Below are positions 32,720 to 45,600 of a DNA stretch of 64,000 nt, piece by piece. The notes under the pieces were generated by a model that had not been told where the DNA came from, searched no databases, and saw only the letters and a list, made by a program, of their open reading frames with translations. Both the position numbers and the translations under genes were made by a program. The first letter of the stretch is position 1. Every line of letters starts with the position of its first letter. The stretch is from Pogonophryne albipinna (taxonomy: Eukaryota > Chordata > Actinopteri > Perciformes > Artedidraconidae): contig CM053246.1 of NCBI GenBank assembly GCA_028583405.1, forward strand, positions 24,586,412-24,650,411, read 5' to 3'.

Positions 32720-33907
32720 GTAATATTTCTCGAACGGAATTCATTTTATGCAAACGCAATGACCGTATTCTCGTGTAATTGTGTTGTGTATGGCTGTCGT
32801 CGCAGTGTTTTTGTTTTTTCTAAATGCATATATGTAAGTAGCTGCCTAGCAAGGAGCTAACCAGCGTTAGCTCAACATACATGAAGTTAAACCCTAATAA
32901 CCGGTGACGTGTGGTTAAATGCAACACATTTTACTCATTATAAAGCGCTTTGGCTCTGGTTGTTGTTCTTGTCTTCTTGGATAAAATTATAAGAGCTTAT
33001 GTTAGTTGTGTATAGCCATCTTAGCAGGAGCAGCCTGTAATTACTCCTTCTTTAAATCGAGCAGCGTCTTTTTACTCTCACCAAGTCAGATTCTTGAACC
33101 ACCTATCAAGGGGGATACATGCTGTTCAGAACTATTAGCATTACGGTTTTTAGTAAGGAGGGCAGTGTTCTGTAATATTGAGACAAGTTGTAGGCCAAGA
33201 TAGATTTAAAGGGGCTGTGTAGGCCCCTTTTTGTTGTGGTTAGACAGCTGGGGGCCTGACATGACCCACTGAAGAGATCAGTCCTGGTTCAAGGAGGCCA
33301 TTGCTTTTTGAAACATTACTACATTTTGGATGAGTGACTTATCGGTTTATGACAAGCGGCTAATTCGGAAGAGATGGCTTTCACATTCACTGAGCAGGAA
33401 GTATTACTGTTTGAGTGGGATTTGTTTACAAATGTCTTGTATTAAATCCAGCTAAATATAACTTCCTCTCGCTTGAAACCTGACTGTGTCGTTTTTAAGA
33501 GCTGTGTGTCCTGCTTGTCAGTGTTTGCATGCTAGATGCAAATGAATAGTTAAATTGTCCCCATTTGGCTTGCTTTGTATGAGGAACTAACTCATGTAGG
33601 CTATATGTGGTCATGCATGAGAAGTGCATATTTAGGGATGAAGTTATGTGTTTTAGTCAGAAACAATATTTGGCACTATCCAAGGCAAGGTAAAATGGGT
33701 TAATAGTTTCTGAAGGGCCAATCTTTAGGCCAAACATCCCCCCTCTCCTTTAAAAATATGTTTTTAAATAAGTAGTAAGGGACTTTTATTATTCCTGAAA
33801 TTGATCACATTTCAAAGTACTAGGGTTCTAACAGTAAACAAGATTCACATTACATTATGAACCTTGGTTTGAATGTTTCCGATACAAAACATATATCACA
33901 AAATGCA

Positions 33908-33909
<2 letters not shown>

Positions 33910-33962
<53 letters not shown>

Positions 33963-33984
33963 TATATATATATATATATACACA
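33910..33984. repeat. (TA)n microsatellite in kdm4b intron 1
   Basis: Two (TA)n runs separated and followed by short CACACA tracts. Confidence 0.95.
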
Positions 33985-35565
33985 CATGTTTCAAAATGTA
34001 TTCAAAATATACATAAACACAAAACAGTGACCTGTTTGTCATGAGTGTTATTGTTAGGGGACTCAAGTAGTGGCATATGGTTGATATTACAAATTACTAA
34101 TTCTGCGTCACAAGACTCTGACCTGTTGATTCTAATGATGAATCCAACTGTTGCGTTGCCTCGTGTTGCCTGCTTGCTCCCTGTCAATACACTGCAAAGA
34201 GTACAGCCAATGGCAAACTAGCATGCAGGTTCTGCGCATGTGTGGAAAGATCATTACTTTTCATACCAGGGAGCAGCAGTACTCTGTATTTGTCAATCAA
34301 AAGGGCCTGAAGTTTGAGGGAAGCCAACCTAGGCTTGTTGTGTCGGAGCCTTTGAAATGCAAATGGAGGCACATTGTTTTCTACGACTGACTATTGACGC
34401 ATACCTGCAGCTATACACTCTTAGCAATAGTTATTTATTTGTCTAACACTACAGTTGCAGGCTTCCTCAACTGAGAACCTGCCTTTCAATCTGTTTTTGT
34501 CTCAATAGGCCAGTTTACACATTTGTATGATGCCTTGGTAAATTAAATGCCAGTCAAACACTGTTGGAATACAGTTAGACGCATATTGCTACCATCTGAG
34601 TTGGACTATAGCGTATAAACCACAACTGTTTGGGGCATATGCACATCCTGTTTCAGCCACAAAAAACTGCTTTTCTCCAAGTTCTTTGATTCGTAGTAAT
34701 ACAATAACTGCTCTCCATTTGTCTTGTATCACACCGGTCACCTCTTTTTATGTGTAGTAATTTTATAGGAACTTAAGAAACTTTTTTAGGAACCAAGGGG
34801 TTCTACCTCTATATTCAGTAGGGCTGCAACTATTAATTCTGTCTGTCCATTTTCTATTTCTATGAATTAATTAGTCTACAAAATCAGTCAGGAGTCGGTA
34901 AAATGCATGTCCCAAGTTCCCAGAACCCAAAATGACACAGGGAACAGGGAAATCAATATCTTCTTTGAGTGAATACAAATAACAGACTCATTGTTTCAAC
35001 TTCATATTTAAGTTCCTGGTCTAACTTTTTTTCTCCTAGAGAAGTCTGTTTCTAGATGTAGTTATTTGACTGACCTCACTCAGCTAGGAGCTATCGGGTG
35101 GGGTTTGTTGCACTGAAGGTTGTGGTTTGTCAAACAGAAACCTGAGGGACGCTTACATTTCTTTACAACTAACATTTATACAGTAAGGTTAAACTAGTTT
35201 CCAGCAATGTCAATATTACAGCAAGGGGAGTTACAAGGCTTCCTGATAGGTCTGAAAAAAGTCAGATAAAGGGGGAGATTCTGTGGGAGAGAGATATAAG
35301 GGAAACTGGCGGATGAAAGTATGGTGAGAAAAAAACAACCTGTTGTATTAGCCGTTTGCTTTAATGGCAATCCAAAAACAAATAACTATGAAACAAATTA
35401 ATTGAAACATCCAAGCAAACATTACAGTTACACAGCAGTGCACCACAGAGTACTGCATTTGGTCTTTTTATTTATTATTTCTTCCTGTAAGTCTTGGGCA
35501 CACGAGGACAATGCTACATGAAATAAGAGCTAGCTACTGTATGTTTAATATATCAGGGCTGTAAC

Positions 35566-37016
35566 TAGGGGTGGGCGATATTGAAAAATATATTATCACG
35601 ATATTTTTCAAGCAGTATCACGATAGACGATATATATCACGATATTTTTTCATGTCGGTTATTTTTCAAGTTACTTCACAGTACAAGCACCTACAAGGTA
35701 ACAGAAACTAAGACAAAAAGGAGTAACAGACCAAAATAGCATTTCAAGCTGGTTTTATTTCTGAAATGAATCCCTGAATGAACAATTCAACATTTTGATA
35801 TGGCTTCAAGGCACAGTTTCTCAGTATAAAAATGAACTTTCTGAGGTAGCACTAGCGTGTCAAACAACTCGGACTGAACTACCAACACGAAAGCAGAGGT
35901 GCGCTGACATTGTGAAATCGATCGGGCTTGATATATGGTGAAATTAAAATCAGTAGGTGAGGCTAGGGGAGCGGGAGGGGAAGAGGCTCTCCGTCCGCTG
36001 TCATAGCCCCCTGCGCCGCGCATGGAGAGCCTCTTCCCCTCCCGCTCCCCCAGCCGTTCAAATCCAGTTTTGGACAGTCTGCCGTGGTTCCATCCCATTT
36101 CAAGTGCTGTTCGAGGCTCGGCATAACCCTCGGAGCACACTCTCCAATCACAGAGCTTGAGGACTATCATGGGGTTTGTCAAACAGAGCACATGGTGTAG
36201 TCCAAACGATAGCTGGGGATTCTGGGTAGTGTAGTGTCTTCTGCCATCCTTTACTCCGAAAAAATATTTGTTTCTCCGAATCGAAGGGGAAAAATACAAA
36301 AGCATTGCACACAATTTAAACCAATCAATGTTGTGTAATCAACAAGGATAATCTGGTGTTTTTTAGTCGATGAGTAGTGCAGATATCACTGTAAAATCAA
36401 TCGACAGTAAGTGGAATACTTACTTCCGGGTGTACAATTCTCCGTTATCCAATGAGAATGGACGCTCACATTGCCTTTAAGGGCAGCCGACACAAACGAA
36501 TGCCGTGCTTCCATGAGCGTCAAATCCCACCGCAGATGGGAATACATTGCAATCAGTTGAAAGCTATTTGCGTCCCTTTATGAAGCTGAAGGAGCCTAGG
36601 AGCGTCACAACTGCACGCCACGGACACTGACCAAACGTCGCTCCTGGACGATTATGTAGTGAGAGTGTGTTGGCTAACCCTAACCCTAGCCGGACAGGGG
36701 ATCGTGTCCGTCTCTGTGGCTTCAGGCTTGATCGCCGTTCAAATGACAGTTTTAATGATCTCAATGGGAATGGTTTGAGTTTCATATGCACGCAAATAAA
36801 ATAAAATATAAGCCAACAGAATCAACCAAGACAATAAATGAAGTGCAATACTGTCTGAATCCTGACTAGACAGCTTTACAGCATGTCTTTCACGTCAGTT
36901 TTTTTTTGTTCAATTTTTTTTTTTTTTATCACGATAGATACGATATCTCTGAAAAAGCATATCGTGGAGACCTAATATCGTCACGACGATATATATCGTC
37001 ATATCGCCCACCCCTA
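35566..37016. mobile_element. Non-autonomous hAT transposon, 1451 bp, with perfect 8-bp target duplication
   Basis: It begins TAGGGGTGGGCGATAT and ends with its exact complement ATATCGCCCACCCCTA. It is flanked by GCTGTAAC on both sides (35558-35565 and 37017-37024), the 8-base duplication typical of hAT elements. Subterminal regions are dense in ATATCG/CGATAT words (ATATCACGATA repeats), probable transposase-binding sites. The interior holds a GC-rich palindrome (35965-36052), and I see no transposase reading frame. Confidence 0.9.
35965..36052. repeat. GC-rich palindrome inside the hAT element
   Basis: GGGGAGCGGGAGGGGAAGAG GCTCTCC on the left is mirrored by GGAGAGCCTCTTCCCCTCCC GCTCCCC on the right, around a ~34-base centre with CTGCGCCGCGCAT. 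Arms are about 27 bases. Confidence 0.85.
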
Positions 37017-37524
37017 GCTGTAACCAAAATGATTAATAACACTAACACATTACAATATGAGTTACAGGCAGCTTTGAGCGACCGATGCATTTGCGCTTTA
37101 TAACAACATATCACTAGATTGTTTTGAGCACATCCAGCTATTAGCCTGGGTGTTGTGTTTTTTACCTCCAAATGTCTGACATTTTAGGAATGTGCTGCAG
37201 TCGTGACCGTCACTCTCCTTCAGGCAATCTTCTGGTTTGTGCTAATGCTGAATAATAAATCGGTAGTAGCCCATATACACTTTTAAAAGCACAGGGGGGG
37301 ATGCTTGTCTGTCATACAATGCATTTGATGTGGCGATGGGTCGTCATGATATTGTTGTTATATAAATAAAACCCACGTGCAGCAGGAGTGCTTTTTCGAT
37401 GATGCGCTGGGATGCTGTGCGACACTTTCCTATAAGCTATATAGATACTCACCCTTTCCAAAACTTTGCAATTTTAAAGTTAAACGACTGCAACTGTGGC
37501 TGCGAAGGATTGCGGTCATCTTTT

Positions 37525-37720
37525 AACCAGAAGGTTGTGGGTTTGATCCCAGTTTGTGAACGCGATACTTAATCCTGAGTTTCTCCCTCATGGCCAACGT
37601 GTGTGAATGTTAGCCTCCCTAGAGCAAGTGGTACTGCTCTGCATGAATGAGGTGTGAATGGGTGAATGACTCGAACTATGTAAAGCGCTCTGATATAAGT
37701 ACAGTCCATTTAGCATTTTT
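37525..37720 (+). mobile_element. SINE-like element (tRNA-type head, fish LINE-type tail)
   Basis: A B-box-like GGTTGTGGGTTTGATCCCAG is followed by GTGTGAATGGGTGAATGACT and AAAGCGCTCTGATATAAGTA CAGTCCATTTAGC, a widespread fish SINE/RTE-type tail. The ends are eroded. Confidence 0.65.
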
Positions 37721-38282
37721 CCATTTAAACCAGGTAAAGTTTTTTATTTTTTGCAAGGAAAATTACATGATTAAACAATTTCAAGCTTTGTCAAGATAAG
37801 CATTTTGTTTCTACACACTAGTGAAACTTTGATTAGTATGGATGTCAACTGTGAAACAGAAACTTGGAACATACCAGCTTATTTAGACAGCTACTCTAGG
37901 ACTTAATGCTCGTTTTGACCAATGTGCCAATATCTTTAAAAATCATGCTTGCTCATATGGTCATGTTATTTCAATTTCTGACCCCCTTCTGAAAACTAAT
38001 GTGTCCTCCATTTTTGGCGGCTGCTCAGACTAATAGGTCCCCTATTATACTGGTTTTCATCAATATATTATAGGTCTCAGATATATACAAAACATGTCTC
38101 TGAAGTGTTTGGCTCCAAATACCAAACAGATCATGCATTGCAGTATCCCATAAACCCCTCTGTTTCAGCCCTGTTTCGCAAGTGCTGATTCTCTGTCTTT
38201 TACTTTCGATGAAAATAAGGTGTCACTCCCCACGCCCCTCTGAGAGATATTTGGTTAAAAAGAACACAATGGTGCTCTAGTA

Positions 38283-38779
38283 CAGTGCTTCTCAAACTTT
38301 TTTCAGTAATGTACCCCCTTTGAAACATTTTCTCAGCCAAGTACCCCCTGACCGATCCCGAACATTTTTGATCGAAAAAGCCTATATAAATAATTACAAT
38401 ATGGTGAAGTTCCCTCAGTGTTTGATGTATACCATGAAGGAGTTAATACATTACAACAAACTAAGGATATTTTCATTTTATGCATGAAAAAAAATAACAT
38501 AACACTTTTATAAAACAGATTTTTCCAAGGAGTTTTTCAATTTAAGTAATATTTTATTGTGAAAAACTATAAAATACAATACACACATTTGACATGTTTA
38601 TATGAGGACCCCCTTGGTGGTTCTAGGAATGTTTTATATAAAATTGTGTTTTCTATTTAAGTTATTTTACTAAAATTATTTTTTTAATTAACCTTTTATT
38701 TTTTTTTAAATCTCACGTACCCCCTGCAGTACCCCAACGTACCCCCAGGGGTCCGCGTACCCCCATTTGAGAATCACTG
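38283..38779 (-). mobile_element. Non-autonomous hAT-type element, copy 2 (497 bp)
   Basis: It starts CAGTGCTTCTCAAAC and ends GAGAATCACTG, with an exact 8-base duplication CTCTAGTA on both sides (38275-38282, 38780-38787). It is the reverse-oriented sister of 399-857, sharing the GGGGGTACG ends and the same AT-rich centre. No transposase. Confidence 0.92.
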
Positions 38780-38789
38780 CTCTAGTACA

Positions 38790-39368
38790 TCATTCACACC
38801 AATGCAACTCCGGTTCAAGCTCCGTGCTAGAGCTTTTCAGGTTCAGAACCGGTTCTTCGGTTTAGCTCCGGCTCTTTTCACACTGCCCAGAGTCCGACTG
38901 GTGATGCGTCATTGCGTCATCGTTTGCGTCATGATGTAACCGTTTGCGTGCCTGCTTCATAAAGCCAAACCGCGCGGAACCCCCTCACAGCTGACACGGA
39001 CAACAACAACAACAATGGCCGATTGTGCTCCAGCTTCCTCTGTACCTCTTCGGAAGACCAGATTCCCAGTAGGTAGCTGGTCTCTTCAGTGGACCACTGC
39101 TGCTTGTTAAGTTTCTCCATCGTTGTGTACAAACTGGATAAAACGCCGGCTTTTTGTTGTTGTTCAGGAGTTGATCCCGCCTCTGCCCCCGCCTCGACGT
39201 AAGCGTGACGTATGCGGTGCTTTTGCTCTAGCCGGACAATTTTTTGGTGCTTGAAACGAACCGGATTCCGGAACTAAGAGGCTGCTCCGCTGCGGTGTGA
39301 ACAGGAAAACCCGGTGCTTTTCAAGCTCCAGCTCCGAACCGGCCCTGAAACACCGTTGGTGTGAATGA
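38790..39368 (-). mobile_element. Internally deleted Harbinger-like transposon with the start of a Myb/SANT-like ORF
   Basis: Inverted ends TCATTCACACCAA/TTGGTGTGAATGA continue into imperfect arms containing AGAGCTTTTCAGG and CCGGTTC blocks. On the reverse strand, ATG at 39120 opens MEKLNKQQWSTEETSYLLGI followed by WSSEEVQRKLE. This is the first helix region of the Myb/SANT-like DNA-binding protein carried by PIF/Harbinger elements. The similarity then stops, so the rest of the element was lost. The Harbinger assignment is inferred from that motif; no clear 3-base duplication was seen. Confidence 0.65.
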
Positions 39369-39648
39369 GGTATAGGAGGAGATTCAGGTGATAAGGTGGG
39401 TGGGGGGGGTTACATTGGTTGGTTATTGGCTAATGGTTACAGAAGCCAAAAAAACGTTATGACATCATACAGTGGCCGAAATCTGATCATCTTTTTTTCA
39501 GACAGGTTTTTATATAAATGGATCAGGACAGAAAGTGAGCAACTCTTTTGACATGAAAAAGTGGATTTTGCATAATAGGTTACCTTTTAATATTCCCTGA
39601 TTTCCCATGCTCTCCCTTACAGGTTTACCTGCAATCCTGAAATACCCT

Positions 39649-42600
39649 ATGGCTACCGAGATGTCCATGGACACGGTGCTGGCTCCTGACCCTGCCCCCT
39701 TGTCCGGCCCCCACCCTGCCTCGGCCTCCCCTCCTGCCCTTGGCACCAGTGAAGCCCAGGACCAGATTTACAGCCAGGAGCCAGCAATACCAGAAATCCC
39801 AGACACAGCGCTGACCTCGGAACCCGATGCTGCCCCAGATCACATCCCGGCTCCGCCTATGAACCCAGACAAGGCCCCCGGCCCTGTGCCAGGCTCTGAG
39901 CTGCCCCCAGCCCCCCTGCTGCCGGACAGCGCTAAGAACCCAAGCTGTAAGATCATGACCTTCAGGCCCACCATGGAGGAGTTCAAAGACTTTGCCAAAT
40001 ACATCGTCTACATGGAGAGTCAAGGGGCTCACCGGGCTGGACTGGCAAAGGTGAGGACACGTTCACTCTCACACTTACACTCACATATTGTTGTCCTTTC
40101 TACAGTTCTGTGATTGTAAGGTCTGATTGTAACATTACGTATTTAATCACATAATCATCTAGTGTCTATTCCTACTAAATTTTTTCAGAGCCAAGCTTTT
40201 ATTTTATATTTGTATTGATGTCTTTCGCAAGCTACAAAAGCACATAGTGGGGTCTTGAAAAACTTGCTAGATTAACAACTAACAAAGTATTATATTTTGT
40301 CTTTAATTTGTATGTTTTTTATTTGAGAGAACTGAAATCAGCAAATATTTGGCCATTTATGTTTACAAATAAATATTCAGTGGAGTAATGAACAGATTGG
40401 TATTATCTGGTTATTGAAGTATCAATTGTTCAGTTAAATGAAAAACATATTGAATGTCCTGCCAGATTGTACCAAATAAATTACAATAAGACTAGGATGG
40501 ACTGTGGGTTAAGACCTAGCTGCATGTGGCAACAGGTCATTGTAAAAACACTCAATTTGAATGTCATCCTACTGAATAGAATCATGAAAGCTAACAATCT
40601 GTTTCCTCCACCAGGTGATTCCCCCAGAGGGCTGGAAGCCGCGGAGGTGCTACGACACCATCGAGGCCATGGTGATTCCAGCTCCCATCATGCAGGTGGT
40701 GACCGGACAGTCGGGTCTGTTCACCCAGTACAACATCCAGAAGAAGTCTATGACCGTGGGCGAGTACCGCAAGCTGGCCAACAGCAAAAAGTAAGTCGGG
40801 TGCAGAGGCCTCATTTATAAACGTGGTTACTGTTTTATATTTGTAGTAATAGCATAACTATGTGTTGAGAAGTGATTGAGACTAATGACAAAACTAACAT
40901 CACTATCAATGATTGATCTATGATGGGCCTGAAACTCCTCTAGCAAGACCAAAAGTGTTTTGAGTTTTGTCAACATTTGAGGATACATTTACTAAGGGGC
41001 AGCTGATTTTTTTTCCTCAAAGGTGATTCTTTTGGATTCCTGTAAAGGAAAACGAGCAGTGTTTAAAAAATATAATCGATTTAAATTTAGAAAACCACAA
41101 AAAAATACCAAATGTTACCAAGTACTTTTTATAGGCACTGTATCAATCCTTATATATGCCCTCTGGTGGCTGTTATATGCTTAAATTAAGTTGAATAAAG
41201 ATACAAGTTAAACCACATTTTTGTTGAGGATTATATTACAGGGATGGGCATGTAAACTACTACTAATAAGAACAGACAATCATAATGATGATATGTTGCA
41301 TATAAAAACAGGAACACTGTCATTATTTTTACATTTCTGCTGTATAGAAGTTAAAAACATATTGTAAGAAATGATATTTCTGCAGCAGGAACAGTGTCAT
41401 TATCATGAATATGTATTGACCTTATGTGGGTCCTGTGCCCCCCCTTAAAGTAACAGTGATTAATAACTGACTGCTCATAAAGGTGGATGCCTGTCAACAT
41501 TATTGCAGGTTTGGTTGAAGTTCTGTCTCCCTACTCGCTGCTCATGTCTCCTGTTTCCTTTTTCAGGTACTGCACACCTCGGCACAAAGATTTTGATGAC
41601 CTGGAGAGGAAGTACTGGAAAAACCTGACATTTGTGTCGCCAATTTATGGTGCAGATGTCAGTGGCTCCATCTATGATGAGGTGAGGGTTGTGTGTGTTC
41701 CCAAGAAGTGTGTGAGTGCTGGGGTGGATTTGCCAACCCTGCTAGATACTTTGATCAGGAGTATTAGATATGTCTGGTACTCAGTGATTTTATGAAGAAA
41801 ATAAAAACATTTATTAACAATAAAATAGGATTTATATCTTAAATACATTGAATAATTGTTAAATGTATTATTGTGTCATTGTGGCAGACAGGTGCTTTTG
41901 CGATTGGGTTTTTAGGACTTGTATGTATTAAAACAACTTAAACACTAGATTACACACTAGTTATTCTGTAATTACATTTTAGTGTGACTACAGCACCATC
42001 ATGTGGCTGTTGATAGGCTTTGGAGGACCTGTGTGTGTGTGTATGTGTGTATGAATGTTTGTGTGTGTTTCAGACTACTATGTTGAGGCTAATCTATGGG
42101 CATAGATATGTCTCATAATTATTTGTGTGAACATAAAAATAATTTGTGTGTAAATATGTGATTTGTAAATGTAAAACACCATCCACAAATGCATTTAAAA
42201 GATTTGCAAACTCACAAATACATTTGCAAGTCTAAAACGGATCTGCAAATACGCTAAATATTTTCACAAATAGAAAAAAGATCTGTGAATATCTCTTCAA
42301 CATTTACAACTTTCGATCAGGCATTTGTGAATCCATTTTGTATTTGTCGACCAAAAATGCGCTTGCAGATCTCAAATCTCTGCTCGTGGATCTCACATTT
42401 CTGCTTGTGGATCGTCTTTTTACACACACGGAATGTGTGATAAAATCTACTCGTGTCACTCGGTTATTTTCGGAAACCACGTGATGGCCTGCTGATGATG
42501 ACATTTCCGCATGATTTCAAAGTAAGAGCATGATGGTTTGTTTAATGCTCTGTCTTTTTAATGAACAGCGGAACATTAGATGCATTCTTTATCACCATCA

Positions 42601-45600
42601 TCATCATCATGTTATAGTGATGCAGTTAGTTTGTGTTAGTTTATTGGTTCATTACAGCATATATCGAGCACATGCATTGATGTTGAAGTACAGGCTATAT
42701 GCCACTTTCGGGTCCCGGGGGGAGCAGCTGGCAGCGAAGCAACCCAAATAAAACTCTTTCTTCATTGTTTTTTGTGTATTCAGTCAAGCGGGTCGAAGTT
42801 ACAAAGCACTTCACATCTTATTAATCGGCCTAATTTTACCTTACCAGTGCAGTAATAAAGTAATCTGTAGAAAAGCACCGTATTTAGGTTAGCCTTCATA
42901 GTAAGGCTACATTAAATGTTATAATATTAATCGTGTCCTTTCTACTGTATATGCATCTATTGCTTTCATTTGTATTTAATGTTATTGTGTTTATACTTGT
43001 TTCCACACATTTCATAATTTGGGATGAATGAAGTATCCATCTGTCTATCTGTCTATCTATCTACATCCATCCGTCTATCTATCTGTCTGTCTGTCTGTCT
43101 ATTGTCTACCATACCTACCTACATACCTACCTACCTTGTTTTGTTTGGAAAGGTTTTGTCATTGTATTGCTCTTTACCGGCACCTGCAGAGTACAGGACT
43201 TTACATTGTAAATATAATATCAATCCTATAATATTTGGTTCTAGCATATATCATTTGCAAGTGTTTAAAACAAATGTGGGATACTGATTTCATAAAAAGA
43301 AAGACATTTATGATTGTCATATTTTATTATGTAGGATACAGGACTGGACTGTAGTCAAGTAAACTTACTTTACTTATTAGTATTTCCATTTAATGGATTA
43401 AGAGGGAATTATTCTTACTCTTTACTCCACTTCATTTATGCAACAACTTTATTTAATTTTATGATTAGATGGTTTTGCTTGTATCATCCTTTGCAAATAC
43501 ATAGTCACAATGCTGGAAACAGGGCTGCTTCTCTGAGAAACGTAGATAATCACTTATGAGAATATAATGCATTGGTGTATATTTGTCATGGCTTGGCTCT
43601 CAGCCACAACAAACGCGCGACAGAAACGAGGGCGTGAATAGAAAAAGAGAGTTTATTCACTGCTGCTGAAGGACACAAACAGGCGAAAAAAAAAACGACC
43701 CGGCCCAGTCCTTTATCCGGCTAGCTCCAGCCACCAGGTGTCCTCAATCCTCGTGAGCACAAACAGAGGAAGAGTCATTAAAGGGCCACACACACACCCA
43801 CCACCAGAGATAGTGAGGCAGGGGTCGTCACACACCCCCCCCCTTAAAGTCGGTGGCCCTGCACCACACACCAACCCCATCCCAAACCAAAGCAAAAAGT
43901 CATGGAAAACAAAACCACACATATGGCACTCCCCCAGAACCCCAATGAAATACACCACATTCACACAGCAATCCTCGCCTTCAGCACCCAGCCACACCTT
44001 TAGCAACACCAGTATCTGAGAAGCACTTTAAAAAAAATGGGCAGAGCGAGAAAGATTTATCACAGTATGACAGTCAATATATATATATATTTCAAGGTCA
44101 AACTAACAACTACTTAGTGCCATGGAGCACGTGACAGCGCGTCAGCAATAACATTGTCGGATCCCCTAATGTGCCTAACATCAAGGTTGTAAGCCTGAAG
44201 AAACAAAGACCATGTGTCACCACAACAGCTGGCTGCACTTTATCTTTCTCCACCTCTGTGTCTGTGTTAACCTCCCGCTTGTGGTAGGGTTTCAGAAGAT
44301 TTACATGACGGAGGCGTTTGGTCTTCCTTCGTTCTGGTGTTGCCACAACATCATTTAGGTCAGAAGTTTTCTCAATGATAGTGTACGGACCTGAATACTT
44401 AGCCTGAAATGGGGAACCAACAATAGGCATAAGTGATAGAACCTGGTCACCTGGATTAAACTCCTGTCGTGCCGAACAACGGTCATAGAACTTCTTCATT
44501 TTACTTTGAGACACTGACAGCTTTTCCCGTGCCATACTCAAAGCAACAACCAAACGACGTTTGAAGCCATTCACATAATCCACCAAGCTCCGTGGTGGCT
44601 CAGTGTCAACACAACCCTCTTTCAGCACTGCCAAGGGACCCCGTACAGCATGTCCGAAAACCAACTCATTAGGGCTAAACCCCGTACCTTCATGTACCAC
44701 CTCCCTTGCAGCCAACATCAACCAAGGAAGACCTTCCTCCCAGTCTCCATCTAGCTCAGTACAGTAAGCACGTAACAAGGATTTCAATGTCTGGTGAAAC
44801 CTTTCCAAGGCACCCTGGCTTTGAGCGTGGTAAGCTGTTGACTGGTTCTTCTTAATCTTCAAAAGCTTCAACACCTGAGCAAACATGTGAGACGAAAAAT
44901 TGGAGCCTTGATCACTCTGGACGACCTTAGGAATACCAAATATTGAAATAAACAGCGACAAAGCCTTAACCACAGCCTTAGTTGTAATCGACCTCAAAGG
45001 ATAAGCCGCTGGATACCTAGTGGTTTGACACATCACAGTCAGCAGATATTTGCAACCAGACTTTGAACATGGTAAAGGGCCCACACAATCCACAATGAGA
45101 TGTGTAAACGGTTCACTTACCACTTGTATCGGCTGTAGTGATGCTGGTTAGATTTCCCTGTTAGCTGACACACATGACATGTTCTAATATACTGCGACAC
45201 ATCTCTCTTTAGACGTGGCCAAAAGTAGTGTTTCAGGATGTTCAAATATGTTTTCCGAACCCCAAAGTGTCCACACTCATCATGTGCGACTTTCAGGACC
45301 AGAGGACGAAACTTAGTTGGCACCACCAGCTGGAAAACCTCAGTTCCCCCGCCATCAACAGCCACAGGAACCCATTTTCTAAACAAGTCATTATGCAACA
45401 TGTATCCACTTGAAGCGTTTTCCCCCTCTGCAACTGGCACAACACAGTCAAAAAGGTCTTTCAACGAAGAATCCTGACGTTGCTCCTCTCCCACCTCATG
45501 GTGTGTAAGTAATACCGAAAACTCAGACAAAGATGGAACCTCCACTGTGTCAGTTGACTTTCCATCTGGTAGCAAGTCATGATCCCTTTTGGCCCTAGCA

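Noticed and set aside
36670..36690. Telomere-like CTAACCCTAACCCTAG
   Set aside because: Only about two units inside a hAT element; no array.
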